From positions 4,203,867 to 4,267,866 of the forward strand of contig OX457043.1 in the NCBI GenBank assembly GCA_949752735.1: 64,000 nucleotides of DNA, given 5' to 3'. The position numbers and the translations under genes were made by a program. The notes beneath the pieces were generated by a model, which ran no database searches, was not told the DNA's origin, and saw nothing but the letters and a program-made list of their open reading frames with translations. Position 1 is the stretch's first letter, and each line of letters begins with the position of its first letter. This DNA comes from Lumbricus terrestris. Lineage: Eukaryota > Annelida > Clitellata > Crassiclitellata > Lumbricidae. Shown piece after piece: positions 30,493 through 41,656 of this stretch.

Positions 30493-33400
30493 CTAAAAAA
30501 ATGTTTAGCAAATTTCATAATTTATTTTTATCAAAACACGATTAATCAAATGACACAGAAAATGCGTTCCCAATGATCAATAACATAATTATTCACTCAC
30601 ACTGGAATAAAATGGACTCTTAGGATTAGATAGCCTAGCGACACTCTATTTTTTGCTAAACAAGCAAAAATGCAGGACCTGCACTTGTGGATATTGCAAA
30701 AAATGTGAAGGATATAATTTATCTCTATGTATACGAGTATATTTTGCAAATAATTTCTCAAACCGATTTTTTTACCGCCAAGTAAAAAGATAGTAGCACT
30801 GATAGTCTCAATTAATGTGATGTGAAGTGCAGAATGTAGATGATAAATCTATTCCGAGGGTAAGCCTAATCTGTGAATTTGTCGAGCATTTAATTATTTC
30901 TGTTATTTCATTCATGCAAAATACAGGCGTGAACTGATAACCAATAATAACTAACCTTCACTGTCAACTTGCAGAGAAAAGAGGTTGACGACATCCCTGC
31001 CGTGAATATTAATGTCAATGATGATCAACTGCTCTTTGGTTTCTTTATAGTGAATATTTCTGGGACTGTGAATTTCATATGTCTCCTTTGTCAAGAGAAC
31101 GTGCTTTGTGCTGAACTTTTCGTTACACGTGACGACTTCGCGACTGTTAGAGTCATAGACAAAGAACAGATTCCCTTTAAAAGGTGTTAGGCATGGCGGC
31201 TCGACGAAATGCGGCTGGCTCCAAGCCTCTTTCGGTTGAGGACTTAGGACAAGACTTGATCGGCCAACGCGGGTTACGAGAGCAATTTTGTATTCGCTGC
31301 GAAAAGCTTCAGATCCTTTGTAGCTCACAATGAACTTCCCAGAGTCCGATTTTATGGCGCAAAAGTACGAAAGCGATGTCCATGAATTTAGAGTCGTTGG
31401 CAGGGTGATTGATTGCACGAGTTGAGCATCGGCTCCATAGAGTTCAATACACGGTGATGAAATAAGACTATCTTTCCGCAGTGCTGAAATATCCTTCCGC
31501 AGTATCAACAGTGTCCCATCGGAGCAAACAGATAGTGGACATGGCTCTTTTATATCCGGCAACCATATCTTCATACTATTATAGTCCATTGCCAACAGCT
31601 TCAACACACCCCTGTCGCTAGTCGTATAAATGCACACATTTCTCTCGCAAGCTTTAGTAAAATTAGGCTGAGAGCGAACGAGTGGCAGGTAAACATTCTT
31701 TATGCATTTGAATGGAGGCAAATCCTCGTAGATTGAGATTCTCTCGCTGAATCGTAGATAGATCTTATCGCGTAGACTTGTGACGTCAAACAACGTCTGA
31801 CGAACTGTTCTAAGCGTCTTTTGGTGTCTTGCCAAAATGGAACGCATAGCTGAAGAAATATAAATCGTTACAATAACATTATGACACCACATTGCTTCTT
31901 ACGCATGTAGGCCACATGTATGTACATGTATGGATGCTATTATTCCCCACGTGTGTATGCGTGGACATAGGATGTATGCGTAGGCTACTTGCAGTGGCAT
32001 TAGTGCAATAACTGACCTTTTAGTGTTGTAACTAACCTTCGAAATATCTTTCAACAGGAGAGCTACACTTGTTCTAACAAATCAAATAAAAGCTTCTTTT
32101 ACAGTAACCAAATTAAAACATTGAAACGTCACTTTCAATAGTCTCAAAAGTAGGGCCCGCGTTGTGGCAAGTAAAGAAGATTGTACAATGGATTTAGGCT
32201 ATAGGCTGCATCTCGCTGACTAGGATCACCCTAATAGGCCTACTGACTACGTAAAGAGTTTCTCTATGGTGGTCAATACCAGAAGAATAAAGATATTTAA
32301 ACTGGCACACACTGAATTAATATCTTAACTACACTCGGTCATAATTATAGTATACAATTACACATCGTAGAAAGTCATTAATTAATTAATTGGATGATGG
32401 TAGTAATTTCCAACACGGAATCTCTTTCTGAATGTCAACAGATGGAGCAGGCCTAGCCTACCACTTATTGGATTTCATTCCAAAGTTGAGTTGAGCACCT
32501 TAGGACTTAGCAGTGCGTTACAATGGGCTAAAACGGGGCGGTATATGCAGGTGAGTGCGTATTACAGAGCGTATGCATAGACTCTATTAGAGGTGTGCTG
32601 GATGAAACCTCTAAACAACAGAAGGAGCCGTTTATGGTCAAGCTGATGGACAAATTCATCATTTAAAAATATTGTACTCAAGTCACACATGTTCTTTCAC
32701 TCTTGGTATGCTCCTTACCCGAATAGGCTAGTGTTGTAAAATATGAGATGGGCCTATAAAATTATGTCTGCTCAGGTAGGCCTAACTCACCAACTTGTCT
32801 TTTGAATTCTATGTCCTCTATATCCACACGGGTAGGTTTGATTCTCGATGTTCTCCTGCTTCCATCAAGTCTCTGAAGACGAATAATAACCGAAAGCTGT
32901 TAATAAATTTCGTGCCATTCACGATTCAGCAAAGTGTTCAGATATGAATTTATGTGAATATTCTAATAACCTATTATGCGCGTAACATGGTCATCCGTTT
33001 GACTCAAAGCATAGGAATTTGCTCTGTATTCTAAAAATGAATGAAATTTATAAAGCCTAATTGCACCGTACCTCAGAAAGTACGCTCCAAGTGAGTTGAA
33101 AAAAACTGTGCATGGCCTTCAGAAGGTCACCAGTCAAGTAGATATCTTTCAAATGACTTAGATCCTTTGTTGAAGGGCACAGAAACCATATCACGATGCC
33201 TCTGTTCCACGAAACTTCGAACACTTCGATGCCGTCCATTCCAATGTCATCATAAAGCTGCCTGAGTCTGCGCTTATCGAATTGTTCCAATATCTTCTTC
33301 TGCAATCCATTCACCAACCTCTCTTCATTTTCTCTTGCTGCTTTTGTTCGCCGAGGTGCAGTTGTAACTCTACACTTCACGAGGACTAACAAAGTTCACA

Positions 33401-36400
33401 CATGACAACATAAGCTTAATATTATGCGTGTGAGCATATCGCGTATCTTTTTTTTATATGTGTATGCCTATGCACTTCAACTCGTGCACTAAAAATGCGA
33501 AAAATCGAACTGGTAGGCCTACTATGAGATGATATTCTGACATGCCGAATCAACAATTGAAGCTACATATCGCCGATTCCAATAGGCCTACAAGCAATAT
33601 TTTGTGGTAGTGGTAGGCGACGCCGGTAAGCGAGACCGATGGGTACGCTTAAGTTAAAAACTAAATGAGACCGTGAATAAATTTGACAACATTGCGCATA
33701 ATTGCATGAATTTCTGTTTTCTTCAATACCGTGCACAGGAGACTCTAATAGAAACGTTACAGTTTGTGAGTGTCAAACTTAGTAGACAGTAGGTCTAAGT
33801 GGCCGCATCTAAAAGAAGGACTAAACTGCCATGAGTTAACCATAATTTTTATCTTAACCATCGTCTCGTTAGACTCGTTTGGTATGACGAGTAGTTGCTT
33901 AAGCAAAACGAGTTCTAAACATTTTCACGGTTAAATCCTGAATTTTATTTGTAGGCCTACATTCCACAGCTAATTTTACCTCCTCCTTTCTCAATGACAT
34001 CTGCAACACGACACTGGTCAAAAGAACGCAGGCAATCGATAAAGTCCCGTTGTTTTTCATTCGGAAGCGACCTGATAACTTTCAGGAGTTCGAAATTTCT
34101 GTCAACTCGGTTCACTGGCTTTCTAATTCGCATCGCTTGTTTCATTGTAAGACATCCAGACGAAACCAAAGGTTGAATGAGAATATTTGGTTTAATGTTC
34201 TGCTGCAGAAAGCGTCGGTTGCTCCGAATGATAGCGCGCGTCTTGAAAATCGTTTGCAAGAAGCCTAAAATAAACCCGTAGTAATCATTATGGTAGTCGT
34301 AAGTGTGATCCCTTAACTTCTAAAGCGCCACTGGCACGTCGAGAGCGGTAGCACCAACTTATTCACGAGCGCTAGCTGTCTCGACTTATTAAGGTTGTTC
34401 ACAAGTGTAGTCCAAAGGAAGTTGAGTCCGGCTTCCAGTGGGACGGATGGGTAGGTGAGATGTTAAGGTGGGAGTCGCTTAGGTCGAGAAATCGAAGGTG
34501 CAGGATCAAGTGAGTCAGGTTAAACAGGCGAAACTTAAGATATGAGTGAAAAGTCCGAGGATGGTGAATAAAGGATCCTGCATGATGGTAGTTGAGTGGC
34601 AATGCTGGTGAAGCGATCAAAATCTGAGGAATCATTTAGGAAGAACTACTTGATCACCGAACTTATTATTATCACCCAGGGCTAATTTAAAGAAATTTTT
34701 AGAACTGCACAGCCCCTTTTTTCCTTTCCCATCCTCCCTGGTAAATAACTTCCAATCGGAGGAAAATGACCAATTGGGCAAGTTTTAACGGTACAGACGT
34801 GCTTCTACAACTGAAAAATTCATTTAGAACTGCACATTTTGTGTACAACCGCACGTTAAAAGAGCCTGTCGTCACCTTGCATCTCCAGCATAGACATTGG
34901 TGCACTAATAACGCTTCAATCATGTATGACTAGCCTATATTGCCAGAAAACACATTGCAGTACTGCCAGTACCGGTAACTCCCTCAAGGTAGCCCGGTCA
35001 GAAGTGCACAGAAGCAGAAATATTTCATTCACACTTATGCACTTCACGATGATCGGCGTTATTTTCTAAAACATTGCTTGTTAAATTAATTGCTTAAGGT
35101 GCGTGAAGCGTAAAGTTATCGGTAAGTATATAGTTGAGTTACTGGGTAGGCCTACTTACGCGACACAATACGATTTTCGGCTGATTTGAATCGGGTCCTT
35201 TTAACCGTGAAATCCCAGTCCTGGCTCACCGAACACAACCACTTTATTACATCTTCTTCTGAAGATCGATAATTTATTGAACAGAAACGAATTTCAAACA
35301 CTTTCAAAAGAATCATTTCCAGTACCACAAATGGCAGGTTGTCAATCTTCAAAGTAAAACACCAGACAGTTCTTTTGACATAATGCAATAATTATGATCG
35401 TAGACCTATCATTGTTATGTTTCACTATCGAGACATCCACCGAATAAAATTTTTGAAGGTCCATTATATATTTTTCTAAACCCTCAATCGCAAGTCAAAC
35501 CTAAACTCACACTAGTCAAATGCCTCTTGAAATTTATGCTTGTATGAGGCACAAGATCCACTTGTCTGGAGAATACAGAGCACAGTGACCATTACCTCGG
35601 GCTGTGTTGAGGCCGAGTGAAGTCGGAAGGGGAAGCCCATGTATTTACACTGTGTCCTGGGAAAAGGGAACCATTCTGTAAATATGAAAATAAATGGTAA
35701 ATAGTCATCGATATTTTAAATTCAAACGCCTTTTAAATCCATGACTTATGCGTCTAATACTGGTGAAAATATAAAAGTCCCACTTATCGAGTAACGTTAA
35801 TGCCATGCTAATAATTAGAATTGGGCGGATGTAAAGACTGCAGCAGGATTTCTGGCAGTAGGACGATCTTTCCGAGATTTAACACAAAAACCTTTTAAAC
35901 CGTCGATTACTTAGTTTAAGTAGGAGTTACCCCTTAGAAATAAGTCTATATAAGTCTTATGCATATTTCATGCTGCTCAAACTAAGTCTGAATTACACGA
36001 GGTACGTTTATTCGGTCAACCTCTATTATAGCCTACCGAAAACGAGGTGATCAAAGGATTAAAATGTGGATAAACGTAATAGTTCCATACACTGGTAAAG
36101 GAGACTTGATGAAAATACGCAGAACATCTCTCGAAGTCATTCTTGTTCCATGTCACTGTCGCTGTGAACTCAGCCATAGGTAGCATCAATGCGTCGAAGT
36201 CTCTTCTCATAATAGTATCAATTGTTCCACCATCGCAAATATCTCTTAGGTAGACGAGTTCTTGCAACGAAGCAAAATGAAAATAGTAGGTAATTCCGTT
36301 ATCGAACGTGACGAACTTCAACCCAATTTTTTTCAGCTCAAGCATTTCAGCGATTGGATCATTCAGCTTCTCATTCAATCGCGCCACAACATCCTTAACT

Positions 36401-38667
36401 TCTCTATCGTCTACTTTATTTCCTCCACGATTAAGGAGGCAATATAACCTAGCAGTTGCTGCAAAATACCAGTAAATCTGTCAGTATTAAGAAATGTAAA
36501 GTTTTGTCAAATGGCTTTATATAGGACTATTAACGTACGAACCATGAGCTTTTCAACGAGAGTCCTTTGCATGTCTGGGTTCTCCGTATATGTGCGGGAC
36601 CTTGTTTTTGGCGACTGTTCTAATATTATTTCTATTATTCGAACGAGTGTGTTTTTCACTGCCTATTTGGTCTTAAGTTTGACATCGTTAAGACCAACTG
36701 TAGCTGAAATCTTTAAACATAAATAATTATTATGAAAAATAGTAGTGGATTCAACATGACATTGTCATAATTATAGTCTAGGCTATAACTTGAACATAAT
36801 AATAGAAAGGTGTGTTTTTATTTGGCAACCATTACAATCACAGCGCTGTTCAATTACTTTAGGCCTACATATCCTAAATCGCGTTGGATGCCAATGCAGC
36901 GCCAGATCTCTCAGCAGCTTTGAAACCTTTCACCGAATATTGCAAAGCGATCGTTTAAATGCAACCGTTGGGTCTACTTACACAAGTCATGTAGGCTACA
37001 CGCTGCTAAACCAGAATCGACCCGTTCAGTTGGTTTTTATCATGCTTCGATTGAGTAAGCCTGAATTCACTTAGAATTTGCTTATAATATAATATTGGCT
37101 AGGAGGTTTTTGTTAAATGACCTCGGAAAATATAAGAGCACTTCGTCTTATCAAGTTCACTTGGGCTCTACCTATTTTAGAGACTCTTTTAAGAATGCTT
37201 GCCGCATTGAAGTCTTGGGGTCCGTAACGAGCAACATGTCATGTTCTCCTGATTAGCCCCTGATGCTTCGTTTTCGGTCCTTTGCGCTGATCCTGGCTCA
37301 CTCTTTGTAATATGAATATTATTTTAATTGGAGTTGAAATCATGGATAAATAATGTTTACATTGGAGTCCTTTGACCTTCGATCTTTGACCTTGCCCTTT
37401 GACCATGCGATTACGCATGGAATCTCGTGGTGCAACGATGTCATCAAGACACGTGGGCTGTGACGTCAATTCCGGTGGGCTACAAGCAGCGGTCATCTCA
37501 CTGCTAATGCTTACCGTTTTAAGAGAGCATAAACGCGTAATCCTGATACGTCGCTATACTCACATTTCAGCAGTAGGATATAACAGTCCAGTTAAGGTAT
37601 ACGCCCTATAGGCAGCGGCGTAGACAAGAAGTTCGTGGGTTGAACCCGCTCCATTTGCTTAGGAAAAAGTTTTTAAAGGTTGTATATCCACTTAAATAAG
37701 AAAAACAAACAATTGTTTTTTTGCAGTAATAATTGTTTTTCTTACTTTATTCCCTATGTTGCTTTGTTCCCTTTTTATTTGCTGTAGTACTGTTGGGTTG
37801 GTGTCAGGAGGGGCATCTGGCCAGGCCATAAAACCCCTAAAACCCCCATTATAAATTCCTGGCTACGCCACTGCCTATAGGTCTACTTCACAGGCCTTGT
37901 TATAGGTAGGCCTAACAAATGAATAGGCTGGTTACTAGTTATTTGCTCTATGAAAAACGAACAACTTATAAATAATTCTGTGACGGGCCGCTGAAATAGG
38001 ATTGCGTTTAGAAATCTGCCAGCACTGCTGTTGGCACGATTCTAAGAAGAAAGTTCGAGAAGTCTAGAGACTCTATAGTCTATACTATAGAGTCTATAGG
38101 TTTATGTCTATGCTACGCTAACAATAGGCTAATCCCAGTGCCTAAAGTGTGGAAAAACAAGTGCCTGGACGCCCCTTACCTTTCCAAAAGAAGTGCCTGG
38201 ACGCCTCTTACCTTTCCAGTCTGTGCTCGCCAATAAGTGGCTGGACGGCGTTCAGATTTTAAAACAAGTGCATGGACGCCGTCCATGACCGTCCAGACAC
38301 ACTTTAAGCCCTGGCATATCCGAAGAAGAAATCTATGAATCTGTGTAGGCTCACCTGTTGCGTAGTCAATAAGTTGACTTCTGCTAGTTGTCTGTAAAAT
38401 CTGAAGTATCTGTGGAAAGCGATTCTCCATTTGCAAATAGTTAACTACAGCTTCTTTTTGCACAGTGACTAGCCATACAGATCTGACGCTCTCAAATTCC
38501 AACTGCGAAAGCAACCCGTAGTTTAACAATCTATCTAATGATCCACGTTCTAGCACAAGAAATTCAAGGATTTTTGCCATTGCCGAGTCTAATTCAATCA
38601 TTTGGCCGATAGGATCGTCAACGCTTGCAATTTTCGCAATTTTCTCCTTGCGCCATTGTAATTTCAT
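29666..38667 (-). CDS. CARD/TRADD-N-like/double-propeller protein, copy B (complete)
   Basis: Eight exons: 38667-38355, 36458-36091, 35346-35160, 34264-33980, 33385-33072, 32872-32791, 31849-30956 and 30492-29666. The sum is 3270 nt, exactly 1090 codons including TAA, with GT-AG borders and matching phases throughout. Order: CARD-like (about residues 33-104), TRADD-N-like plus extension (105-289), CARD-like (290-384), TRADD-N-like (385-489), linker (490-516), propeller I (517-814), propeller II (815-1089). It lacks the CARD2 exon of copy A; phase symmetry lets exon 1 splice directly to the TRADD-N exon. No signal peptide, membrane span, ATPase or protease domain. Death-fold domains suggest assembly of signalling complexes; the propellers suggest ligand or partner binding. 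Both are inference. No named family recognised. Confidence 0.85.
30956..31849 (-). CDS. Copy B, propeller I exon
   Basis: 894-bp exon, phase 1/1 (acceptor TTCTTCAG, donor GTTAGT). Same content as 1337-2200, plus a 30-bp in-frame insertion near 31455-31490 that creates the repeat LRKDISALRKDSLISS. Confidence 0.8.
32791..32872 (-). CDS. Copy B, short linker exon
   Basis: 82-bp exon (acceptor CGTCTTCAG, donor GTGAGT). It encodes RLDGSRRTSRIKPTRVDIED..., one codon longer than the copy A exon. Charged linker before propeller I. Confidence 0.8.
33072..33385 (-). CDS. Copy B, exon of TRADD-N-like unit 2
   Basis: 314-bp exon, same borders as in copy A. Core RGIVIWFLCPSTKDLSHLKD, then IYLTGDLLKAMHSFFQLTW. 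Confidence 0.65.
33980..34264 (-). CDS. Copy B, exon of CARD3-equivalent
   Basis: 285-bp exon, phase 1/1. Helical module with LVSSGCLTMKQAMRIRKPVN, NFELLKVIRSLPNEKQRDFI and DCLRSFDQCRVADVI. Confidence 0.7.
34290..34630 (-). mobile_element. LINE 3' relic shared with copy A
   Basis: Same relic and same intron as 9016-9360. Minus-strand frame reads SFIHHPRTFHSYLKFRLFNL, resembling the C-terminus of the LINE ORF at 46110-47990 (FHSKLKTLLFQ). Confidence 0.65.
34677..34868. mobile_element. hAT MITE, CAGGGCT family
   Basis: Relative of 565-756. Starts CAGGGCT and ends AGAGCCTG. The flanks TTATCACC and TCGTCACC are a decayed 8-bp duplication (6 of 8 match). Confidence 0.7.
35160..35346 (-). CDS. 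Copy B, TRADD-N-like unit 1 extension exon
   Basis: 187-bp exon (acceptor TTTGAAG, donor GTAAGT). Encodes IDNLPFVVLEMILLKVFEIR, a helix, then a basic segment ending KSAENRIVS. Confidence 0.75.
36091..36458 (-). CDS. Copy B, exon of TRADD-N-like unit 1
   Basis: 368-bp exon (acceptor ATTTTGCAG, donor GTATGG). Encodes TARLYCLLNRGGNKVDDREV, LKFVTFDNGITYYFHFAS, LQELVYLRDICDGGTIDTIM and a closing DFERCSAYFHQ helix. Confidence 0.7.
37190..37275 (-). pseudogene. Remnant of the lost CARD2 exon in copy B
   Basis: The minus strand aligns with the 3' third of the copy A CARD2 exon: CGAAAACGAAGCATCAGGG is identical, then ATTCTT(A/G)AAAGAG near the donor. The 5' two thirds are replaced by unrelated sequence, the donor GT is gone and frames are broken. 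Flanking intron DNA (37040-37180) still matches copy A (12700-12830). Confidence 0.8.
37613..37873. mobile_element. hAT MITE, CAGTGGCGTAGCC family
   Basis: 261 bp, ends CAGCGGCGTAG and CTACGCCACTG, exact 8-bp duplication CCTATAGG (37605-37612, 37874-37881). It lies in the copy B intron left by CARD2 loss. Confidence 0.9.
38355..38667 (-). CDS. Copy B, first coding exon with CARD1
   Basis: Starts at ATG 38667-38665; donor GTGAGC at 38349-38354. After a basic N-terminal arm (MKLQWRKEKIAKIAS) comes a CARD-like module: LERGSLDRLLNYGLLSQLEF, KEAVVNYLQMENRFPQILQI, LQTTSRSQLIDYAT. Confidence 0.7.
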
Positions 38668-39375
38668 CCACTAACTTGTAGGCCTACTTAAGCCTTTATG
38701 AAAGCTAGAACGCATGGCGACCTGTATCACATAATGGCAATGGATTCCCATGCAGGTTACGTCATATTTCCTAAGCAATGGACACTTCATTGTAGTTATC
38801 ACAAAGCTTTAGGCTAGACTTCTTCTAGCCTATAGGCCTACGCCTATAGGCCTGGTACAATATCATAGCCGACCGTTAACTCTAAACTGTTCCGACTTAA
38901 AAGCAGTGAAGTTCTACGAAAATGTCATTAAATGTCATGAAGTTTCCTGTCAGTTTTGCGGTAAATCTGATGCTAAGATATCCAACCACATAGTGCGGCG
39001 GTAGGCCTATCAAGCTCAACCGTAAGCGCTTAAATTCAAAATCAACGGCTACCGTAACACAGAAACCAGCGGGCCATAATATAATTAATAGCCTAGCTGC
39101 GTAGTCACGACGTAAAGCCTATAGCTAGTAGCCTGGTAGCCTACGGAAACTGTCTACGCCTTCTGTCAGACCTGCCCGAATAGACCTACCGCTTCATGCA
39201 TGTAGCTCAGTCAGCGTTCGCTTTCTAGGTCACCTATCAAAACGACCAATAATTATTATTAAAGACTAGACTATAGTCGCAGTGCATCCGGTTATTCACG
39301 AACGTTGCCATGCTATCAGCTGAGTCGTCATCCGTTTTGCAAAGGGTTCTGGTCGAGAGTGGGTGCAATTTATTA
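38668..39375. other. Upstream of copy B, no gene seen
   Basis: Probable promoter or 5' UTR region of copy B. Many TAGGCCTA words. No core promoter could be assigned. Confidence 0.4.
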
Positions 39376-39748
39376 CAGAGGCGACTACAGAAATTTTCGA
39401 AGGGGGGCCAACAATTTCGGTTTTGGAACCTGGTAAAAAAAATCGTCTTTGGTCGCCGAAAAATCTGATGACCCTTTTTAGTCATTTGTCGAATTCTCGG
39501 AAATAGACAATTTTATCCGCCAAAATAGTTGATCTTTTTTTAGTCGTGCAGCACTTTCCTATCTGTCTTCTCCGTCACTTTCCCCCACTGTGTTGTTGAA
39601 GGGAACTTGAAGCCCTGTACGAACAGCTCATAGGGAGGGCCTACGAAACTGATGGTGCGGGCACGTGCACTTTCCGCGCCAGAAGAGCTGGTGAGAAATA
39701 AAGAAATTTCTAAATGGGGGCCATAGCCCGCCCCTGGATCCGCCCCTG
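39376..39748. mobile_element. hAT-like MITE, CAGGGGCGGATCC family (eroded)
   Basis: Left end CAGAGGCGACTACAGAAATT matches the inverted right end of the element at 51653-52130; right end is GGATCCGCCCCTG. It contains the GATGACC-T-AGTCAT word twice (about 39471 and 39527). No intact target duplication is seen. Confidence 0.65.
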
Positions 39749-39817
39749 GGTGCAGAGACAGTAGCTGCTAAGTCGGTGTCGTTTCGGTCGAGAATTGGAA
39801 GGTTGATCAGGACACTG

Positions 39818-39925
39818 CAGGGCTTTTTAGCGTGCAGTTCAACACAAAATGTGCAGTTCCAAATGGATTTGTGCAGTTGTAGAAGTACTTCTGTGCATTT
39901 AAGAATAGAGCAATCTTTGTAGGCT
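39818..39925. mobile_element. Truncated CAGGGCT-family hAT MITE
   Basis: Starts CAGGGCTTTTTAGCGTGCAG and follows the inverse of the 565-756 element ('acaaaatgtgcagttc', 'tttgtgcagttgtagaag'). The far end is missing. Confidence 0.65.
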
Positions 39926-40334
39926 ACTTCAAGCAAATGGCATCGATAGCGACGATAGGCCTAGGTCTAATACAGTAAGTTGCTGCAGCTTTAAGGTTAG
40001 CCTGTTTTTGTGGCTCACATAGAAGCTACAGGCCTAAGTCTACAGTTCGCTCGGTGTTTAGAACTGGCCGGTCTAACCTCGAAAGCTCGGATCTCTCTGT
40101 TGATTGGTAGCCTGCGCCTTCACTTGATACGCTTTCATTGGTATTTTCATAATCTCCTGCTTTTAATTTCATCATCTAGGCTAGTAATTCTATTTAATTC
40201 TATTAATATTAATTAAAGGTTTCTGGTGGCGGGACAAACGGCCGTTCCAAGGGATGGCAACCGAGCGCTAAGGCTTCGTCTTAATAATTCCAACAAATGT
40301 ACAAATCCCGGCTGTAGCCCTATTATTCCTATAG

Positions 40335-40583
40335 CAGTGGCGTAGCCAAAGGGGGGGTTTCGGGGTTAAACCCCCATTGGCCTAGGAAAAAGTTTTTGTA
40401 AAGGTTATTTTATCCAACTAAATAAGAAAAAACAAGTGCTTGTAGGCCTAGTAACAATTGCTTTTCTTACTGTTACTTTATTCCCTTTTTATTTACTTTA
40501 CTGTTGGGCAGGTGTCAGAAATGGCATCCGGCCAGGCCATAAAACCCCCAATCTCCTATCATAAATTTCTGGCTACGCCACTG
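40335..40583. mobile_element. hAT MITE, CAGTGGCGTAGCC family
   Basis: 249 bp, ends CAGTGGCGTAGCC and GGCTACGCCACTG. Flanks TCCTATAG and TCCTTATA form an imperfect 8-bp duplication. Same internal sequence as 37613-37873. Confidence 0.85.
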
Positions 40584-41656
40584 TCCTTATAGGCCTATTC
40601 CGATCTTTAAAATCGGACATTTTTTGTAGACCCTCTAGCCTACCGTTAATTTTCTTCATTCTTTCAGTGCACAACGTATAGGCCATAGCCTATAGGTCTA
40701 GGCTAATAGTAAAACCGGTCGTGTACCCCCACTGCAATATTATAGACTAGATGTAAAAATTCAACTCTGAAGTTTTCTGGGATGAAAGGTCATTTCTGGG
40801 GAACTTCCCACCCCACCCCGGATATGCCTTGATTAAACACTGCTTTAGGCCTACATCCAATTTTAGGCCTACATCCAATTTCAAATTCACACTACCTTGC
40901 AAACCTTAAAATACACTTCGGCCCATATTTACAGCGATTGAATAGCCACTTGCACTTTTTGCAGCGCTTAACAGGCCCTATTTTAACAATTAAAGCGCTT
41001 TAGGCGTGATAAAAATCTACGACTGTAAGCGTTTACGTTTTTATTTACAAGTTCAGCAATAAACTCAAACGCCAAGTGTAGCATGCAGAGACTGTAGCCA
41101 TGCATGTTTAAACGAAATGCAACGTTTTAATATAGTAGCGAAAACGCCAGATAGGATCTAGGCCTATAGGCCAAACAAAATAGGGCCTAGTAGGCAAACA
41201 TAAATGCATAGGCAGAACAAACTGTCAAAAAGTTATCGTTACAAATTTTTGTCCTCGAATTCACCTAAAAGTCGTTTGAACTAGTCAATTTAACAGATGT
41301 TAGCCTATAGTGCATTTGACAATAGAAATAGAACTTCGAAATTGTATCGAATCCATGCTACAAGAGCCAACATCTGCATTATCCACAAGATTCACAACCA
41401 AAACATTCGGAAACAACCAAAGTAGCCTACGATTAGCTCAACATATTCGGTCACCGCCATTTAAATGCTTGCAAGTCTTGTGCAATATCAGTTTTTACAT
41501 TTCGAAAAAAACTAACGGGTAGGCTAACGTTATGACTAGCCTAAACGGTGAAAATATTTTACACATTTTGACGTAGCAAGCGCTGCAGGTATGATCAACG
41601 ATTTTGCTTTTAAAAAAGCACTGCAGATCAACGTAAGCAAACTTGGAGAAGACGGC
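40584..41656. other. Probable 3' UTR / intergenic
   Basis: Downstream of the membrane-protein stop at 41657 (minus strand). A minus-strand AATAAA lies near 41040. No other coding signal. Confidence 0.35.

Noticed and set aside
39200..39240. tRNA-like 'tgtagctcagtcagcgttcg'
   Set aside because: Resembles a D-arm only; no matching T-arm or acceptor stem follows.
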